From JAVWHP01 sp036639955 (lineage in GTDB: Bacteria; Bacillota_I; Bacilli_A; Erysipelotrichales; Erysipelotrichaceae), in NCBI GenBank assembly GCA_036639955.1, contig JAVWHP010000006.1, positions 1-64,000 of the forward strand: a stretch of DNA of 64,000 bases, in the 5' to 3' direction. The notes under the pieces were generated by a model that worked only from the letters and a program-made list of their open reading frames with translations, had not been told where the DNA came from and ran no database searches. Below, piece after piece: positions 7,370-14,664 of the stretch. Position 1 is the stretch's first letter, and each line of letters starts with the position of its first letter. Both the position numbers and the translations under genes were made by a program.

Positions 7370-9070
7370 TTATATAGTTATTATAAGTTTACCGATATTA
7401 AATATGATTAGTGTTACAACATAAGGTATTACTACCATACTTAAAATACTTAGCATAAGTATTTTAAGTCCATATTCTTTATAGAGTGCTTGCATAGTCA
7501 TAATGCATGGCATTGATAAACTTATAAAGCACATATAGCAAAAGGCTCTTAGTTTGGCTAAATCGTCTTCCCATAAGCTTTTAATTTCTTTTGTTCCTAT
7601 ATTTTGTTTAATTACTCCTATTACATTTTCTTTAGCTATAATACTAGTTGGTAATGCTAGAATACAAGCTTCACATTCTCCAAATCCTAATGGTTCAAAT
7701 ATAAAACTACTTGCTTCTGCTGCTTTTCTCAAATATGAATTTTCATCACTACCATCTGGTAAGTAAGCTATCCCCCACATAATAATCATTGTTAGCATTA
7801 TTATTCCAGTTGCTTTTTTAATATAAGCTTTAACTTGTTGATTAGCTTTCTTCATTACTATCTTTATATTTGGTATATGATATGGTACTAATTCTTCTAC
7901 ATATATTTTATCATCTTTTATATAATGATGTAGTAGCATTGCTAATAGCAATGCTACTACAATTCCTATAAGGTATAACAATATAATTGCTTCAATTGCT
8001 TGATCTTCAAAGAAGGCTAAGCTAAATAACATATATACTGGAAGTCTAGCTGCACAGCTCATAAATGGTATAAGAATAGCTGTTAGCCTTCTTTGAAGAT
8101 GGTTATCTAGGGTTCTTAAAGCATATATAGCAGGTACATTACAGCCAAAGCCCATCATTAAACAAACAAAGGATCTACCACATAAACATACTTTCCTCAT
8201 TAACCCATCACTTAAGAATGCTATTCTACTTAAATATCCACTCTCTTCTAATAATGCTAAATCAAAATATAATATAAATAACATAGGTATAAAACTTAGA
8301 ATAGCACCTAAACTCAATACTATTCCATTGCTAAGCATATCAGTTAAAATGCTAGGGAGCCATTTTAACTGATATATATAATTATTGATTATACCAAAGA
8401 AATAATCAATAATTATAATCATCGGTTTAGAACCTATGAATACAGTAAATAGAAGTAAACCGATGACACTTAGCATAATAAGTATTCCTAAATATTTATT
8501 TAGGAATACTTTATCTAATTTTATACTTATATTATTTCTAAGGTATGGATCATCGATGCAAGAAAGTAATTGATCAATAGTTAAATAATTATAATTAATA
8601 GGATTAAAATTAAAAGCATCGATGATCTGTTTATTATTATTAATCTTATATGAACAACAAATAATTTTAGAATTTAAAAGAAGTTCTAAAGATTTAATAT
8701 TAATATTAATCTTTTGTTTTAAAGCTATATCATATAAATTAAATATAATAAGCATAGGAATATTAAGTTTTCTTAAAGATAAAGTAAGCTTTAAATTTTT
8801 TTTTAAATTAGTACTATCTAAAACATTAACAATTAAATCTATCTTATTATTTAAAAAAGATTTAGTAATAAGTTCCTCATTAGAAGGATGATCCAAATCA
8901 TTTATACCAGGTAAATCAATCAAATGAAAATTGTTAATAAAAGCTTCACTAATATCAACACTAACACCAGGATAATTACCAACAGCTAAATTAGTATTAG
9001 CTAAACGATTAATTAAAGTACTCTTACCAACATTAGGACAACCAACAAATACTATTTCTTTATACTTCAT
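7370..9070 (-). CDS. feoB: Ferrous iron transporter FeoB (short form)
   Basis: A GTP-gated Fe2+ uptake protein of the cytoplasmic membrane. The 566-residue protein has an N-terminal G domain: G1 GCPNVGKST at residues 10-18, switch NYPGVSVD, G3 DLPG, G4 NLYD. The membrane part carries the conserved GCNVPAI motif and FGECEACILALPTSIIAKENVIG. It is shorter than the usual 650-700 residues; the helical guanine-dissociation-inhibitor region between the G domain and the first membrane span (near residue 190) looks reduced to about 30-40 residues. It overlaps feoA by 11 bp. The coding sequence contains several long perfect inverted repeats. Confidence 0.95.
   Translation of the reverse strand: MKYKEIVFVGCPNVGKSTLINRLANTNLAVGNYPGVSVDISEAFINNFHLIDLPGINDLDHPSNEELITKSFLNNKIDLIVNVLDSTNLKKNLKLTLSLRKLNIPMLIIFNLYDIALKQKININIKSLELLLNSKIICCSYKINNNKQIIDAFNFNPINYNYLTIDQLLSCIDDPYLRNNISIKLDKVFLNKYLGILIMLSVIGLLLFTVFIGSKPMIIIIDYFFGIINNYIYQLKWLPSILTDMLSNGIVLSLGAILSFIPMLFILYFDLALLEESGYLSRIAFLSDGLMRKVCLCGRSFVCLMMGFGCNVPAIYALRTLDNHLQRRLTAILIPFMSCAARLPVYMLFSLAFFEDQAIEAIILLYLIGIVVALLLAMLLHHYIKDDKIYVEELVPYHIPNIKIVMKKANQQVKAYIKKATGIIMLTMIIMWGIAYLPDGSDENSYLRKAAEASSFIFEPLGFGECEACILALPTSIIAKENVIGVIKQNIGTKEIKSLWEDDLAKLRAFCYMCFISLSMPCIMTMQALYKEYGLKILMLSILSMVVIPYVVTLIIFNIGKLIITI
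7439..7469. repeat. 14-bp perfect inverted repeat in feoB (3' end of gene)
   Basis: Arms 7439-7452 (ACTTAAAATACTTA) and 7456-7469 with loop GCA, inside feoB. Confidence 0.9.
7930..7960. repeat. 14-bp perfect inverted repeat in feoB
   Basis: Arms 7930-7943 (GTAGTAGCATTGCT) and 7947-7960 with loop AAT, inside coding sequence for a membrane segment. Confidence 0.9.
8003..8100. repeat. 18-bp perfect inverted repeat in feoB, long loop
   Basis: Arms 8003-8020 (ATCTTCAAAGAAGGCTAA) and 8083-8100 are exact reverse complements separated by 62 bases; GCTA 8021-8024 and TAGC 8077-8080 extend the pairing past a 2-base bulge. Confidence 0.9.
8337..8375. repeat. 15-bp perfect inverted repeat in feoB
   Basis: Arms 8337-8351 (ATATCAGTTAAAATG) and 8361-8375 with a 9-base loop. 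Confidence 0.9.
8420..8465. repeat. 10-bp perfect inverted repeat in feoB
   Basis: Arms 8420-8429 (CATCGGTTTA) and 8456-8465 with a 26-base loop. Confidence 0.8.
8480..8511. repeat. Near-perfect palindrome in feoB (15-bp arms)
   Basis: Arms 8480-8494 (AAGTATTCCTAAATA) and 8497-8511 with two bases between; as a hairpin this gives 14 bp and a tetraloop. Confidence 0.9.
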
Positions 9071-9290
9071 AAGGTATAACCTCTATTTTAACTAATTCAG
9101 AAGTTCTTAATACAATAATACTATTACTAATTAAGAAAGCATAAGGACCATTAAAAGGAGCATTATAAAGAAACATTATTATTGAATTTATATAGATACC
9201 ATATTTATTATAAATTATGAGATTATCATAAGTATCATTTAATTTAATTATTAAGTACTTTTTATAAGGCATAGCATTTAGGAGAGTCAT
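9060..9290 (-). CDS. feoA: FeoA-like protein
   Basis: A small cytoplasmic SH3-like protein required for FeoB activity. From ATG 9290 it has 76 residues, the usual FeoA size, and begins MTLLNAMPYKKYLIIKL, matching the FeoA N-terminal pattern; its C-terminal half (GPYAFLISNSIIVLRTSELVKIEV) matches the FeoA core strand pattern. GGTGAT lies just upstream of this ATG; a farther upstream start at 9320 would run through the promoter and is unlikely. It overlaps feoB by 11 bp. No FeoC is seen. Confidence 0.85.
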   Translation of the reverse strand: MTLLNAMPYKKYLIIKLNDTYDNLIIYNKYGIYINSIIMFLYNAPFNGPYAFLISNSIIVLRTSELVKIEVIPYEV

Positions 9291-9311
9291 TATATCACCA
9301 TATAAGTTTAT

Positions 9312-9340
9312 GTTATACATTATAAGATAATGACTAACAA
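9312..9340 (-). promoter_or_regulatory. feoAB promoter
   Basis: On the minus strand TTGTTA (9340-9335), 17 bp, then TATAAC (9317-9312), between the ridA terminator and feoA. No obvious Fur box was recognised. Confidence 0.65.
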
Positions 9341-9343
9341 GAT

Positions 9344-9366
9344 AAAAAAAAGGACAAAGTCCTTTT
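9344..9366 (-). terminator. ridA terminator
   Basis: An 8-bp stem (9366-9359 with 9355-9348) with an AAA/TTT loop, followed on the minus strand by further T. It overlaps the ridA stop codon. Confidence 0.8.
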
Positions 9367-9877
9367 AGTGTTTACAACTACATTCTTCAGTAGATTCTTC
9401 ATGGTCACATTCACCATTACATTCTCCACTATCACAATTACCTTTACAATGTTCACAACCATTAGCTTGAGCCGCTATTTGTTGTTCATAAACTAAAGTA
9501 TCAATAACAATACATTCTATTTCTAATTTAACATCTTTAGGTAATTTAGCAACTTGAACACAACTACGAGCAGGATAAGGTTCAACTAAGAAAGAACCAT
9601 ATACTTTATTCATAGCATCAAATTCACTTAAATCACTCATAAATATAGTAGTTTTAACTACATGTCTAAACTCTAAATCCATTTCTCCTAATACTGCTTG
9701 AATATTCTTCATTACTTGTTCAGTTTGTTCCTCAATAGTAGTTCCCTTAACTGTATTTGTAAATGGATCTAAAGGAATCTGTCCACTTAAATAAACAAAA
9801 TCTCCTAATTTAACTGCCGGTGAGTAAGGTCCTAATGCCTTTGGTGCAAATTCACTTTTAATTGCTTTTGTAAACAT
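9365..9877 (-). CDS. RidA-family deaminase with Cys-rich C-terminal tail
   Basis: RidA proteins hydrolyse reactive enamine/imine intermediates from PLP enzymes. Residues 1-130 are a normal RidA/YjgF chain: GPYSPAV, the conserved Arg at residue 104 (YPARSCVQVAKLP) and the final EIECIVI. A further 40 residues follow, ending in a 30-residue tail (141-170) with seven Cys in CxxC, GEC and CSC patterns plus three His. Typical RidA is about 125 residues, so the tail is an addition. It resembles a metal-binding peptide but matches no family I can name. It lies 9 bp after the CNNM gene on the same strand. Confidence 0.9.
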   Translation of the reverse strand: MFTKAIKSEFAPKALGPYSPAVKLGDFVYLSGQIPLDPFTNTVKGTTIEEQTEQVMKNIQAVLGEMDLEFRHVVKTTIFMSDLSEFDAMNKVYGSFLVEPYPARSCVQVAKLPKDVKLEIECIVIDTLVYEQQIAAQANGCEHCKGNCDSGECNGECDHEESTEECSCKH

Positions 9878-9886
9878 ATAATTCTC

Positions 9887-11149
9887 CTATTCCTGTTCAT
9901 CTATATAAGATGCAACATCTATTTCTACTTTGGTAGCTATACCATCTTTTGTTTCTAATACTTTAATAGTAAAGTTTTCAAATTCTAATTCTCTATTTTT
10001 TCTAACTTTACGTCCTTCATTTAATTCACTAACCCAAGCTCCAATCGTTAAAGCTTTAGTAACAGGTGGTTCTTGATCATCAATATAATTATCAAAAAAA
10101 TCACTTATCATTACATGTCCTTCTACATCAAAGGTATGTTGACCTATTTCTACTACATGAGTAGGTAGTGGATCATATTCATCATATATCTCCCCTACTA
10201 GTTCTTCTAATACATCCTCTAATGTTACAATTCCAACAAAGTTATGTGATTTAATATTCTCAACTACGATAGCCATATGGCTTCTAGATTTTTGAATATT
10301 ATGTAATATATGATAAAGTTTACGTCTTTGTGAAACATATATAGGCTTTTGCATAAGATCTTTAACAACAATAGGTTTATCAGTTAATAGATTATCTAAA
10401 ACATCACGTACTCTTAGAACTCCTACTGCTTGTAAGGTTTTATAAGATATTACTGGAAATCTAGATAACTTATATTTATTCATAATGATTTTAAGTTCTT
10501 CATATGTTGTAGTATCATATATAAAAACTACATCATCTTTAGGTACCATAATATCACGTACTGTTTTATCATCAAATTCTATTGCGCTTTCAATTAGTTC
10601 TCTTTCTTCTTGCTCTAGTACTCCTTCTGTTTCAATGGTAGTTACTATTTCTAATAACTCATCTTCAGTAGCAGTTACATTGTCATCTTTATCAAAAATG
10701 TTTTCTATCTTAACTACTAATGAAGTTAAGGGTTTAAAGAAAATCATTAGGTATTTTAATGGCTTAGCAGCTAAAAGTGATATGGTTTCAGGATTCTGTT
10801 TAGCTATAATCTTTGGTGTTATTTCACCAAAGATTAAGATTAACACTGTCATCATAAATGTAGCTATAGCTACTCCATTAGCGCCAAATAAAGCAATAAA
10901 CAAACTAGTAGCAATTGAAGTAGCTAATATATTTGCAATATTATTTCCTATTAAAACTGTTGTTATAAGCATTGTAAAGTTTTTAGCATTGTTATATGCG
11001 ATCTTTGCCTTCTTATTACCGTTCTTTACCATTTGTTTAACTCTAATCATATTAACACTAGAATAAGCTGTTTCTACTGAAGAAAAACAAGCTGATAAAA
11101 TTAATAAAAAGCCTAATACGATAATACTAATTATCTGCGTTTCGTCCAA
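9887..11149 (-). CDS. CNNM/CorC-family membrane protein with CBS domains
   Basis: A 420-residue protein with an N-terminal DUF21 membrane domain (three or four spans, residues 1-135, FGEITPKII motif), a CBS pair (about 200-330, starting IMVPKDDVVFI) and a C-terminal CorC/HlyC domain. Relatives are Mg2+ transporters or Mg2+-efflux regulators (YhdP/MpfA type), often still annotated as hemolysins. The start is TTG 11149 with GGAG 9 bases upstream; no ATG fits. A 48-residue membrane peptide gene ends 3 bases before it and ridA follows, forming a small operon. An 11-bp perfect hairpin (10808-10835) lies in the coding region. Confidence 0.88.
   Translation of the reverse strand: MDETQIISIIVLGFLLILSACFSSVETAYSSVNMIRVKQMVKNGNKKAKIAYNNAKNFTMLITTVLIGNNIANILATSIATSLFIALFGANGVAIATFMMTVLILIFGEITPKIIAKQNPETISLLAAKPLKYLMIFFKPLTSLVVKIENIFDKDDNVTATEDELLEIVTTIETEGVLEQEERELIESAIEFDDKTVRDIMVPKDDVVFIYDTTTYEELKIIMNKYKLSRFPVISYKTLQAVGVLRVRDVLDNLLTDKPIVVKDLMQKPIYVSQRRKLYHILHNIQKSRSHMAIVVENIKSHNFVGIVTLEDVLEELVGEIYDEYDPLPTHVVEIGQHTFDVEGHVMISDFFDNYIDDQEPPVTKALTIGAWVSELNEGRKVRKNRELEFENFTIKVLETKDGIATKVEIDVASYIDEQE
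10808..10835. repeat. 11-bp perfect inverted repeat inside the CNNM gene
   Basis: Arms 10808-10818 (AATCTTTGGTG) and 10825-10835 with a 6-base loop; it spans the conserved FGEITPK coding region. Confidence 0.85.
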
Positions 11150-11152
11150 CGA

Positions 11153-11299
11153 TTACCACTCCCTAAAGTATTTTTCACGATTTGATAATAACTTTGCTTT
11201 ACGATTTCTTATTTTTTTGTAAGCAAATAAGGCTAATATACTAATTGGAATTAAAGCTATAGATATAATAGATAAGTAATCACTTAAATTTTCAATCAT
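11153..11299 (-). CDS. 48-residue single-span membrane peptide
   Basis: A short gene with a clear GAGGTG five bases before ATG 11299. The product starts MIENLSDYLSIISIALIPI, has one hydrophobic span (about residues 8-27) and a very basic cytoplasmic-type tail (KKIRNRKAKLLSNREK). It ends 3 bases before the TTG start of the CNNM protein, so the two are co-transcribed and probably coupled. No family is recognised; a small partner subunit of the transporter or a coupling leader peptide are both possible. Confidence 0.75.
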   Translation of the reverse strand: MIENLSDYLSIISIALIPISILALFAYKKIRNRKAKLLSNREKYFREW

Positions 11300-11500
11300 T
11301 AAATCACCTCAAGAAGTATTATACTATAAATAAATAAAACTAACAAGATTATAAATCAGTTTAAAAGCACATGTGTGTAATGAATATGATTATGTCTAAC
11401 AGTAATAAAAATATACTACCCAATTGTAGGCAGTATATTTCAAGACTATAACTTTAGATGCAATATGTTAAAATGATTTTTAACAGTGTTAACATTAATA
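11300..11500. other. Intergenic region with terminator
   Basis: About 200 bases between the CNNM operon and the collagen-like gene. It should hold the promoter of the minus-strand CNNM operon, but I find no convincing -35/-10 pair. The only clear element is the terminator at 11403-11440. Confidence 0.5.
11403..11440 (-). terminator. Terminator of the collagen-like gene
   Basis: A 12-bp stem with one G-U pair (11440-11429 with 11420-11409), followed on the minus strand by TTTTATT. Confidence 0.75.
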
Positions 11501-12139
11501 CTATGCCATATTATCTAATCTAGCATTAGCTCTTACACCTTCATTATAAGCTTCCTCTATATGACCAGGCATAGCATAAAAAGTACTACCTCCAGTTCCG
11601 TCCTGTCGATATTTTTCTGTAGGCAAGCGATTATCTACTGGTTTTTTTATTATAATATATACTTCATTATTGTAGATAATAATATCACCTAAATTATAAC
11701 TAGTTGCATCTGCAGCGTTGAAATTCTTAACTAATAGATTTTTTCCATCAGTACCATCAGCACCATCAGTTCCATTTTTACCAGGCACTCCTTGTAAACC
11801 TGACTGTCCTGTTAATCCTTGAATTCCATCAATACCATCTTTACCATCTTTACCATCCTTGCCATCTACTCCATTAGAGCCCGGAACACCTTGTGGACCT
11901 CTTAAACCATTTAGCCCTTGTTCACCATTAGTACCATTTATACCATTAATTCCCGCATCACCTTTAGGTCCGACAGGACCATTATCTCCTTTATTGTTTA
12001 CTAAAGTAAGTTGTTCATGAACACTTTCACTAATTTTTTCATCCATATTACTTTGAATAATAGATGCAGTAATTACATTAGATCCTACTATCGTAAATCC
12101 TAATAAAGAACTTAATAAAGCAACTTTAAACTTATTCAT
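11501..12139 (-). CDS. Secreted collagen-like (Gly-X-Y repeat) protein
   Basis: A 212-residue protein from ATG 12139 (GGAGGTG upstream). Residues 1-28 look like a signal or anchor segment (KFKVALLSSLLGFTIVGSNVI). A polar linker leads to 28 uninterrupted Gly-X-Y triplets at residues 51-134, rich in GKD, GVP and G-x-N/D, then a C-terminal domain of about 78 residues containing YNLGDIIIYNNEVYIII. Bacterial collagen-like domains form triple helices without hydroxyproline and usually act at the cell surface, on spores or in adhesion. There is no LPXTG sorting signal. The C-terminal piece may be a trimerisation or binding domain, but I do not recognise it. Confidence 0.85.
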   Translation of the reverse strand: MNKFKVALLSSLLGFTIVGSNVITASIIQSNMDEKISESVHEQLTLVNNKGDNGPVGPKGDAGINGINGTNGEQGLNGLRGPQGVPGSNGVDGKDGKDGKDGIDGIQGLTGQSGLQGVPGKNGTDGADGTDGKNLLVKNFNAADATSYNLGDIIIYNNEVYIIIKKPVDNRLPTEKYRQDGTGGSTFYAMPGHIEEAYNEGVRANARLDNMA

Positions 12140-12159
12140 ACAAACACCTCCATAAGTAA

Positions 12160-12188
12160 AGTTTAGCATGTTGTAAATTTATTATCAA
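12160..12188 (-). promoter_or_regulatory. Promoter of the collagen-like gene
   Basis: On the minus strand TTGATA (12188-12183), 17 bp, TAAACT (12165-12160), close to the ribosome-binding site. Confidence 0.55.
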
Positions 12189-12352
12189 CCAATTAAAAGC
12201 CATAAAAAATAACTACAATTTAATTATATATAAATGTAATGATTTATATATATCATTTATAAAATTTATAAATATAATTGGTTTAATATTCCATAGCACT
12301 TAATGTATAACTAATTATCTTTAGCAAATAATATTAGCAGGAGGTAATAATT

Positions 12353-12598
12353 ATGAAAAAAGCTAAAGTAATTAAACAAGAAAGCTTTGTTGCTGCTCGT
12401 CGTAATCCTGATGGAACTTTAAAGGAATTCAAATCTAGTTCTGGTAAAGTTTATGATTACGAGATGGCTTTAGAAGCTGTTGAAAAGGGCATGATTAAAA
12501 ATGCTTTGCCATTTACTGGTCGTGATGGTGCTAGACACATACGTGGTGTTAATGATGGTGAAAAATCAACTAATTTATCAAGTTTAAAAGAGTTTTAA
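12353..12598 (+). CDS. DUF3892-like small protein
   Basis: An 81-residue soluble, basic protein with an excellent GGAGGTA site. The pattern (NPDGTLKEFKSSSGKVYDY, MALEAVEKGMIKNALPFTGRDGARHIRGVNDG) matches DUF3892, a short all-in-one domain found alone in many Firmicutes and of unknown function. It is a single-gene unit with a strong terminator. Nothing in the neighbourhood suggests a role. Confidence 0.75.
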   Translation: MKKAKVIKQESFVAARRNPDGTLKEFKSSSGKVYDYEMALEAVEKGMIKNALPFTGRDGARHIRGVNDGEKSTNLSSLKEF

Positions 12599-12604
12599 TA
12601 TTAT

Positions 12605-12641
12605 AAAAAATTGTACTAGGGTGAACCTAGTACAATTTTTT
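12605..12641. terminator. Bidirectional terminator
   Basis: A perfect 16-bp stem (12605-12620 with 12626-12641) with a 5-base loop and A/T ends serves both converging genes. Confidence 0.92.
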
Positions 12642-13737
12642 AGAAGTCATTTAAGAAATCTTCACCTTTTATAGTTTCATGGTGAATTAGATCTTGATAA
12701 TCTAATTGTCTTAAAGCTTCATAAAGGATAATAGCAGCTGTATTACTTACATTTAGGCAACGTGCTTCTTCTACCATAGGTAATCTCATACAAGTATCCA
12801 GATGTTCATGTAGTATATGTTTATCAATTCCTGTGCTTTCTCTTCCTACAACAAAAAATAGATCTTGTCTAGCTTCTTTAAGATTAAATTCACTAGGAGT
12901 TTTTTGTCCATATCTAGTTAAGAAATAATAACTACCATTTGAATTTTTACTAATAAAATCTTGCCAATCTTCATATATGTGATAGTTTAATGAATGGATA
13001 TAATCCATTCCTACTCTTCTCACTCTTTTTTCATCAAAACTAAATCCTAATGGCTTTATAAGATGCATAACAGTATTACTAGCTACACAGGTTCTCATCA
13101 TATTTCCAGTATTTTGTGGTATTTCCGGTTGATATAATACTAAATGTAATTGTTGTTTACCATTCATATAATTTAATAGTTTTACTAATGCTTTATAACG
13201 GTGTGAAACCTTATTCTTTTTAGATTCTTCTACATTAGCAAAAGTTGTTTTAAAATCTTCATAATAAAATATTGGATCATATCCAAATCCTTTATTACCT
13301 ATTTCTTTTTCATTAATTGTACCTTCTACTATACCTCTAAATGTAGAACTACTTCCATCAGCTTTAACATAAGCTATCGAACATATATATTGCGCTCTAC
13401 GATCGCTAGCATCTTTTAATAATTCAATAATCTTATTATTCTTTATAGAGTAATCAGTATCATACCCCATATATCTAGCACTATGGATGCCTGGCTCTCC
13501 ATCTAAATGATTTATTGTAATACCTGAATCATCTGCTATAACCTCACCCCCGATTGCGTGGTGAACGGCTAGTGCCTTAATAAGTGCATTTTCTTCAAAA
13601 GTAGTTCCGTTCTCTTCTATGTCTTCTTTATATTTTATATCTTTTAAGCTTTTAACATTATATCCTAAGGGTTCTAACATATGTTTAAACTCTATTATTT
13701 TATTAATGTTATTAGTAGCTATAACAATATCTTTCAT
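12640..13737 (-). CDS. RdgB-TrmL fusion: XTP/dITP pyrophosphatase + tRNA (Nm34) methyltransferase
   Basis: One continuous 365-residue frame joins two house-cleaning enzymes. Residues 1-190 are RdgB/HAM1 (ATNNINKIIEFK, IADDSGITI, GFGYDPIF, SHRYKAL), which hydrolyses XTP, ITP and dITP. Residues about 197-365 are the SPOUT methyltransferase TrmL (LHLVLYQPEIPQNTGN, GRESTGI, RCLNVSNTAAIILYE), which 2'-O-methylates the wobble base of tRNA-Leu. There is no stop or frameshift at the junction. An in-frame ATG at residue 191 has no ribosome-binding site before it. I start at ATG 13737 (AGGAAG 7 bases upstream); 13740 is equally possible. Confidence 0.92.
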   Translation of the reverse strand: MKDIVIATNNINKIIEFKHMLEPLGYNVKSLKDIKYKEDIEENGTTFEENALIKALAVHHAIGGEVIADDSGITINHLDGEPGIHSARYMGYDTDYSIKNNKIIELLKDASDRRAQYICSIAYVKADGSSSTFRGIVEGTINEKEIGNKGFGYDPIFYYEDFKTTFANVEESKKNKVSHRYKALVKLLNYMNGKQQLHLVLYQPEIPQNTGNMMRTCVASNTVMHLIKPLGFSFDEKRVRRVGMDYIHSLNYHIYEDWQDFISKNSNGSYYFLTRYGQKTPSEFNLKEARQDLFFVVGRESTGIDKHILHEHLDTCMRLPMVEEARCLNVSNTAAIILYEALRQLDYQDLIHHETIKGEDFLNDF

Positions 13738-13807
13738 CATAACACTTCCTTCCATAAGTATTTTACCAAACTTTTAAAAATTATGCTATTATAATATTGG
13801 TGATAAA

Positions 13808-14641
13808 ATGAATATTAAAGAATATATAACTAAATACCTAGGTACTTCTAACTTTATATTAACTAAACTAAATAAAGGGTTTACTAATAACAACTATCTT
13901 TTAGAATATAATTCTAAAAGATATGTTGTAAGAGTTCCTAAGGACAATAATTGTAATTTAATAAATATTAATCATGAATTAGTTGCAGAACAACTAATTC
14001 ATGATTGTGATTTTCATATTAAGTTATTACATTTTAATCCTAATAATGGAGTAAAGATTAGTGAATACTTATATAACGCAATAGAATATATAGACTATGA
14101 AAATCCTAATAAACTAATTATGGTTGCTAAACTACTAAAGGATTTTCATAGTATCGGATTAAAGTCTACTGAAGACTTTAATCCGATTGATACTTTAAAT
14201 AATTATATATCTAATCTTAAGTATCCTTTATATGATTTAAACCCTTATTTATCAATTATAAATATTATAGAATCTTATTCTTTTAATAAAGTATTATGTC
14301 ATAATGATTTAGTTAGTGGTAATCTTTTATTTAGTTCTAATCATTTATATCTTATAGATTTTGAATATGCTGCTAATAATGATCCTTTATTTGATGTTAT
14401 GTCTTTTTTAAGTGAAAACCAAATTTATGATTCAGCTAGTCGTACTATCTTTTATAATACTTACTTTGATGACTTTAATGATTCTATTAAAGATAAACTA
14501 GATAATTATGAAATATTTCAACATCTACTTTGGTGCACTTGGGCAAGTTTAATGTTTCAACAACATAATCTTCCGATATATAAAATAATAGCTCAAGAAA
14601 AATATGAATCTTTAAAACGTTGTTATAACCTAAAATACTAA
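13808..14641 (+). CDS. LicA-like choline/aminoglycoside-type kinase
   Basis: A 277-residue soluble phosphotransferase of the protein-kinase-like fold. It has the catalytic HNDLVSGNLLF and metal-binding YLIDFEYA...DPLFDV motifs, nearly identical in pattern to LicA choline kinases and related ethanolamine or thiamine kinases. The N-terminal lobe (LNKGFTNNNYLLEY...KRYVVRVP) is complete. GGTGAT precedes the ATG. No licBCD cluster is present, so the substrate is open. Three long perfect inverted repeats lie within this gene. Confidence 0.82.
   Translation: MNIKEYITKYLGTSNFILTKLNKGFTNNNYLLEYNSKRYVVRVPKDNNCNLININHELVAEQLIHDCDFHIKLLHFNPNNGVKISEYLYNAIEYIDYENPNKLIMVAKLLKDFHSIGLKSTEDFNPIDTLNNYISNLKYPLYDLNPYLSIINIIESYSFNKVLCHNDLVSGNLLFSSNHLYLIDFEYAANNDPLFDVMSFLSENQIYDSASRTIFYNTYFDDFNDSIKDKLDNYEIFQHLLWCTWASLMFQQHNLPIYKIIAQEKYESLKRCYNLKY
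13895..13923. repeat. 13-bp perfect inverted repeat in the LicA-like gene
   Basis: Arms 13895-13907 (TATCTTTTAGAAT) and 13911-13923 with loop ATA. Confidence 0.9.
13970..14006. repeat. 16-bp perfect inverted repeat in the LicA-like gene
   Basis: Arms 13970-13985 (AATCATGAATTAGTTG) and 13991-14006 with loop CAGAA. Confidence 0.92.
14153..14187. repeat. 14-bp perfect inverted repeat in the LicA-like gene
   Basis: Arms 14153-14166 (ATCGGATTAAAGTC) and 14174-14187 with a 7-base loop. Confidence 0.9.
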
Positions 14642-14642
14642 A

Positions 14643-14664
14643 AAAAACCACTTATGTGGTTTTT
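14643..14664. terminator. Bidirectional terminator between LicA-like gene and marR
   Basis: A 9-bp stem (14643-14651 with 14656-14664), loop TTAT, with A and T runs at both ends. Confidence 0.88.

Noticed and set aside
9291..9320. Longer FeoA start at 9320
   Set aside because: The extra ten codons would extend into the promoter's -10, and ATG 9290 gives the standard FeoA N-terminus with a Shine-Dalgarno site.
10485..11066. A 193-codon open frame on the plus strand opposite the CNNM gene
   Set aside because: It mirrors the coding strand's third-codon bias, is low-complexity (Ser/Ile/Val), has no ribosome-binding site and overlaps a well-supported gene.
11735..11990. Short regular repeats resembling a CRISPR or satellite
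   Set aside because: They encode an uninterrupted Gly-X-Y series in one frame of the collagen-like gene.
13160..13180. Frameshift or two separate genes at the RdgB-TrmL junction
   Set aside because: The frame is continuous, the internal ATG has no Shine-Dalgarno site and both domains are complete.
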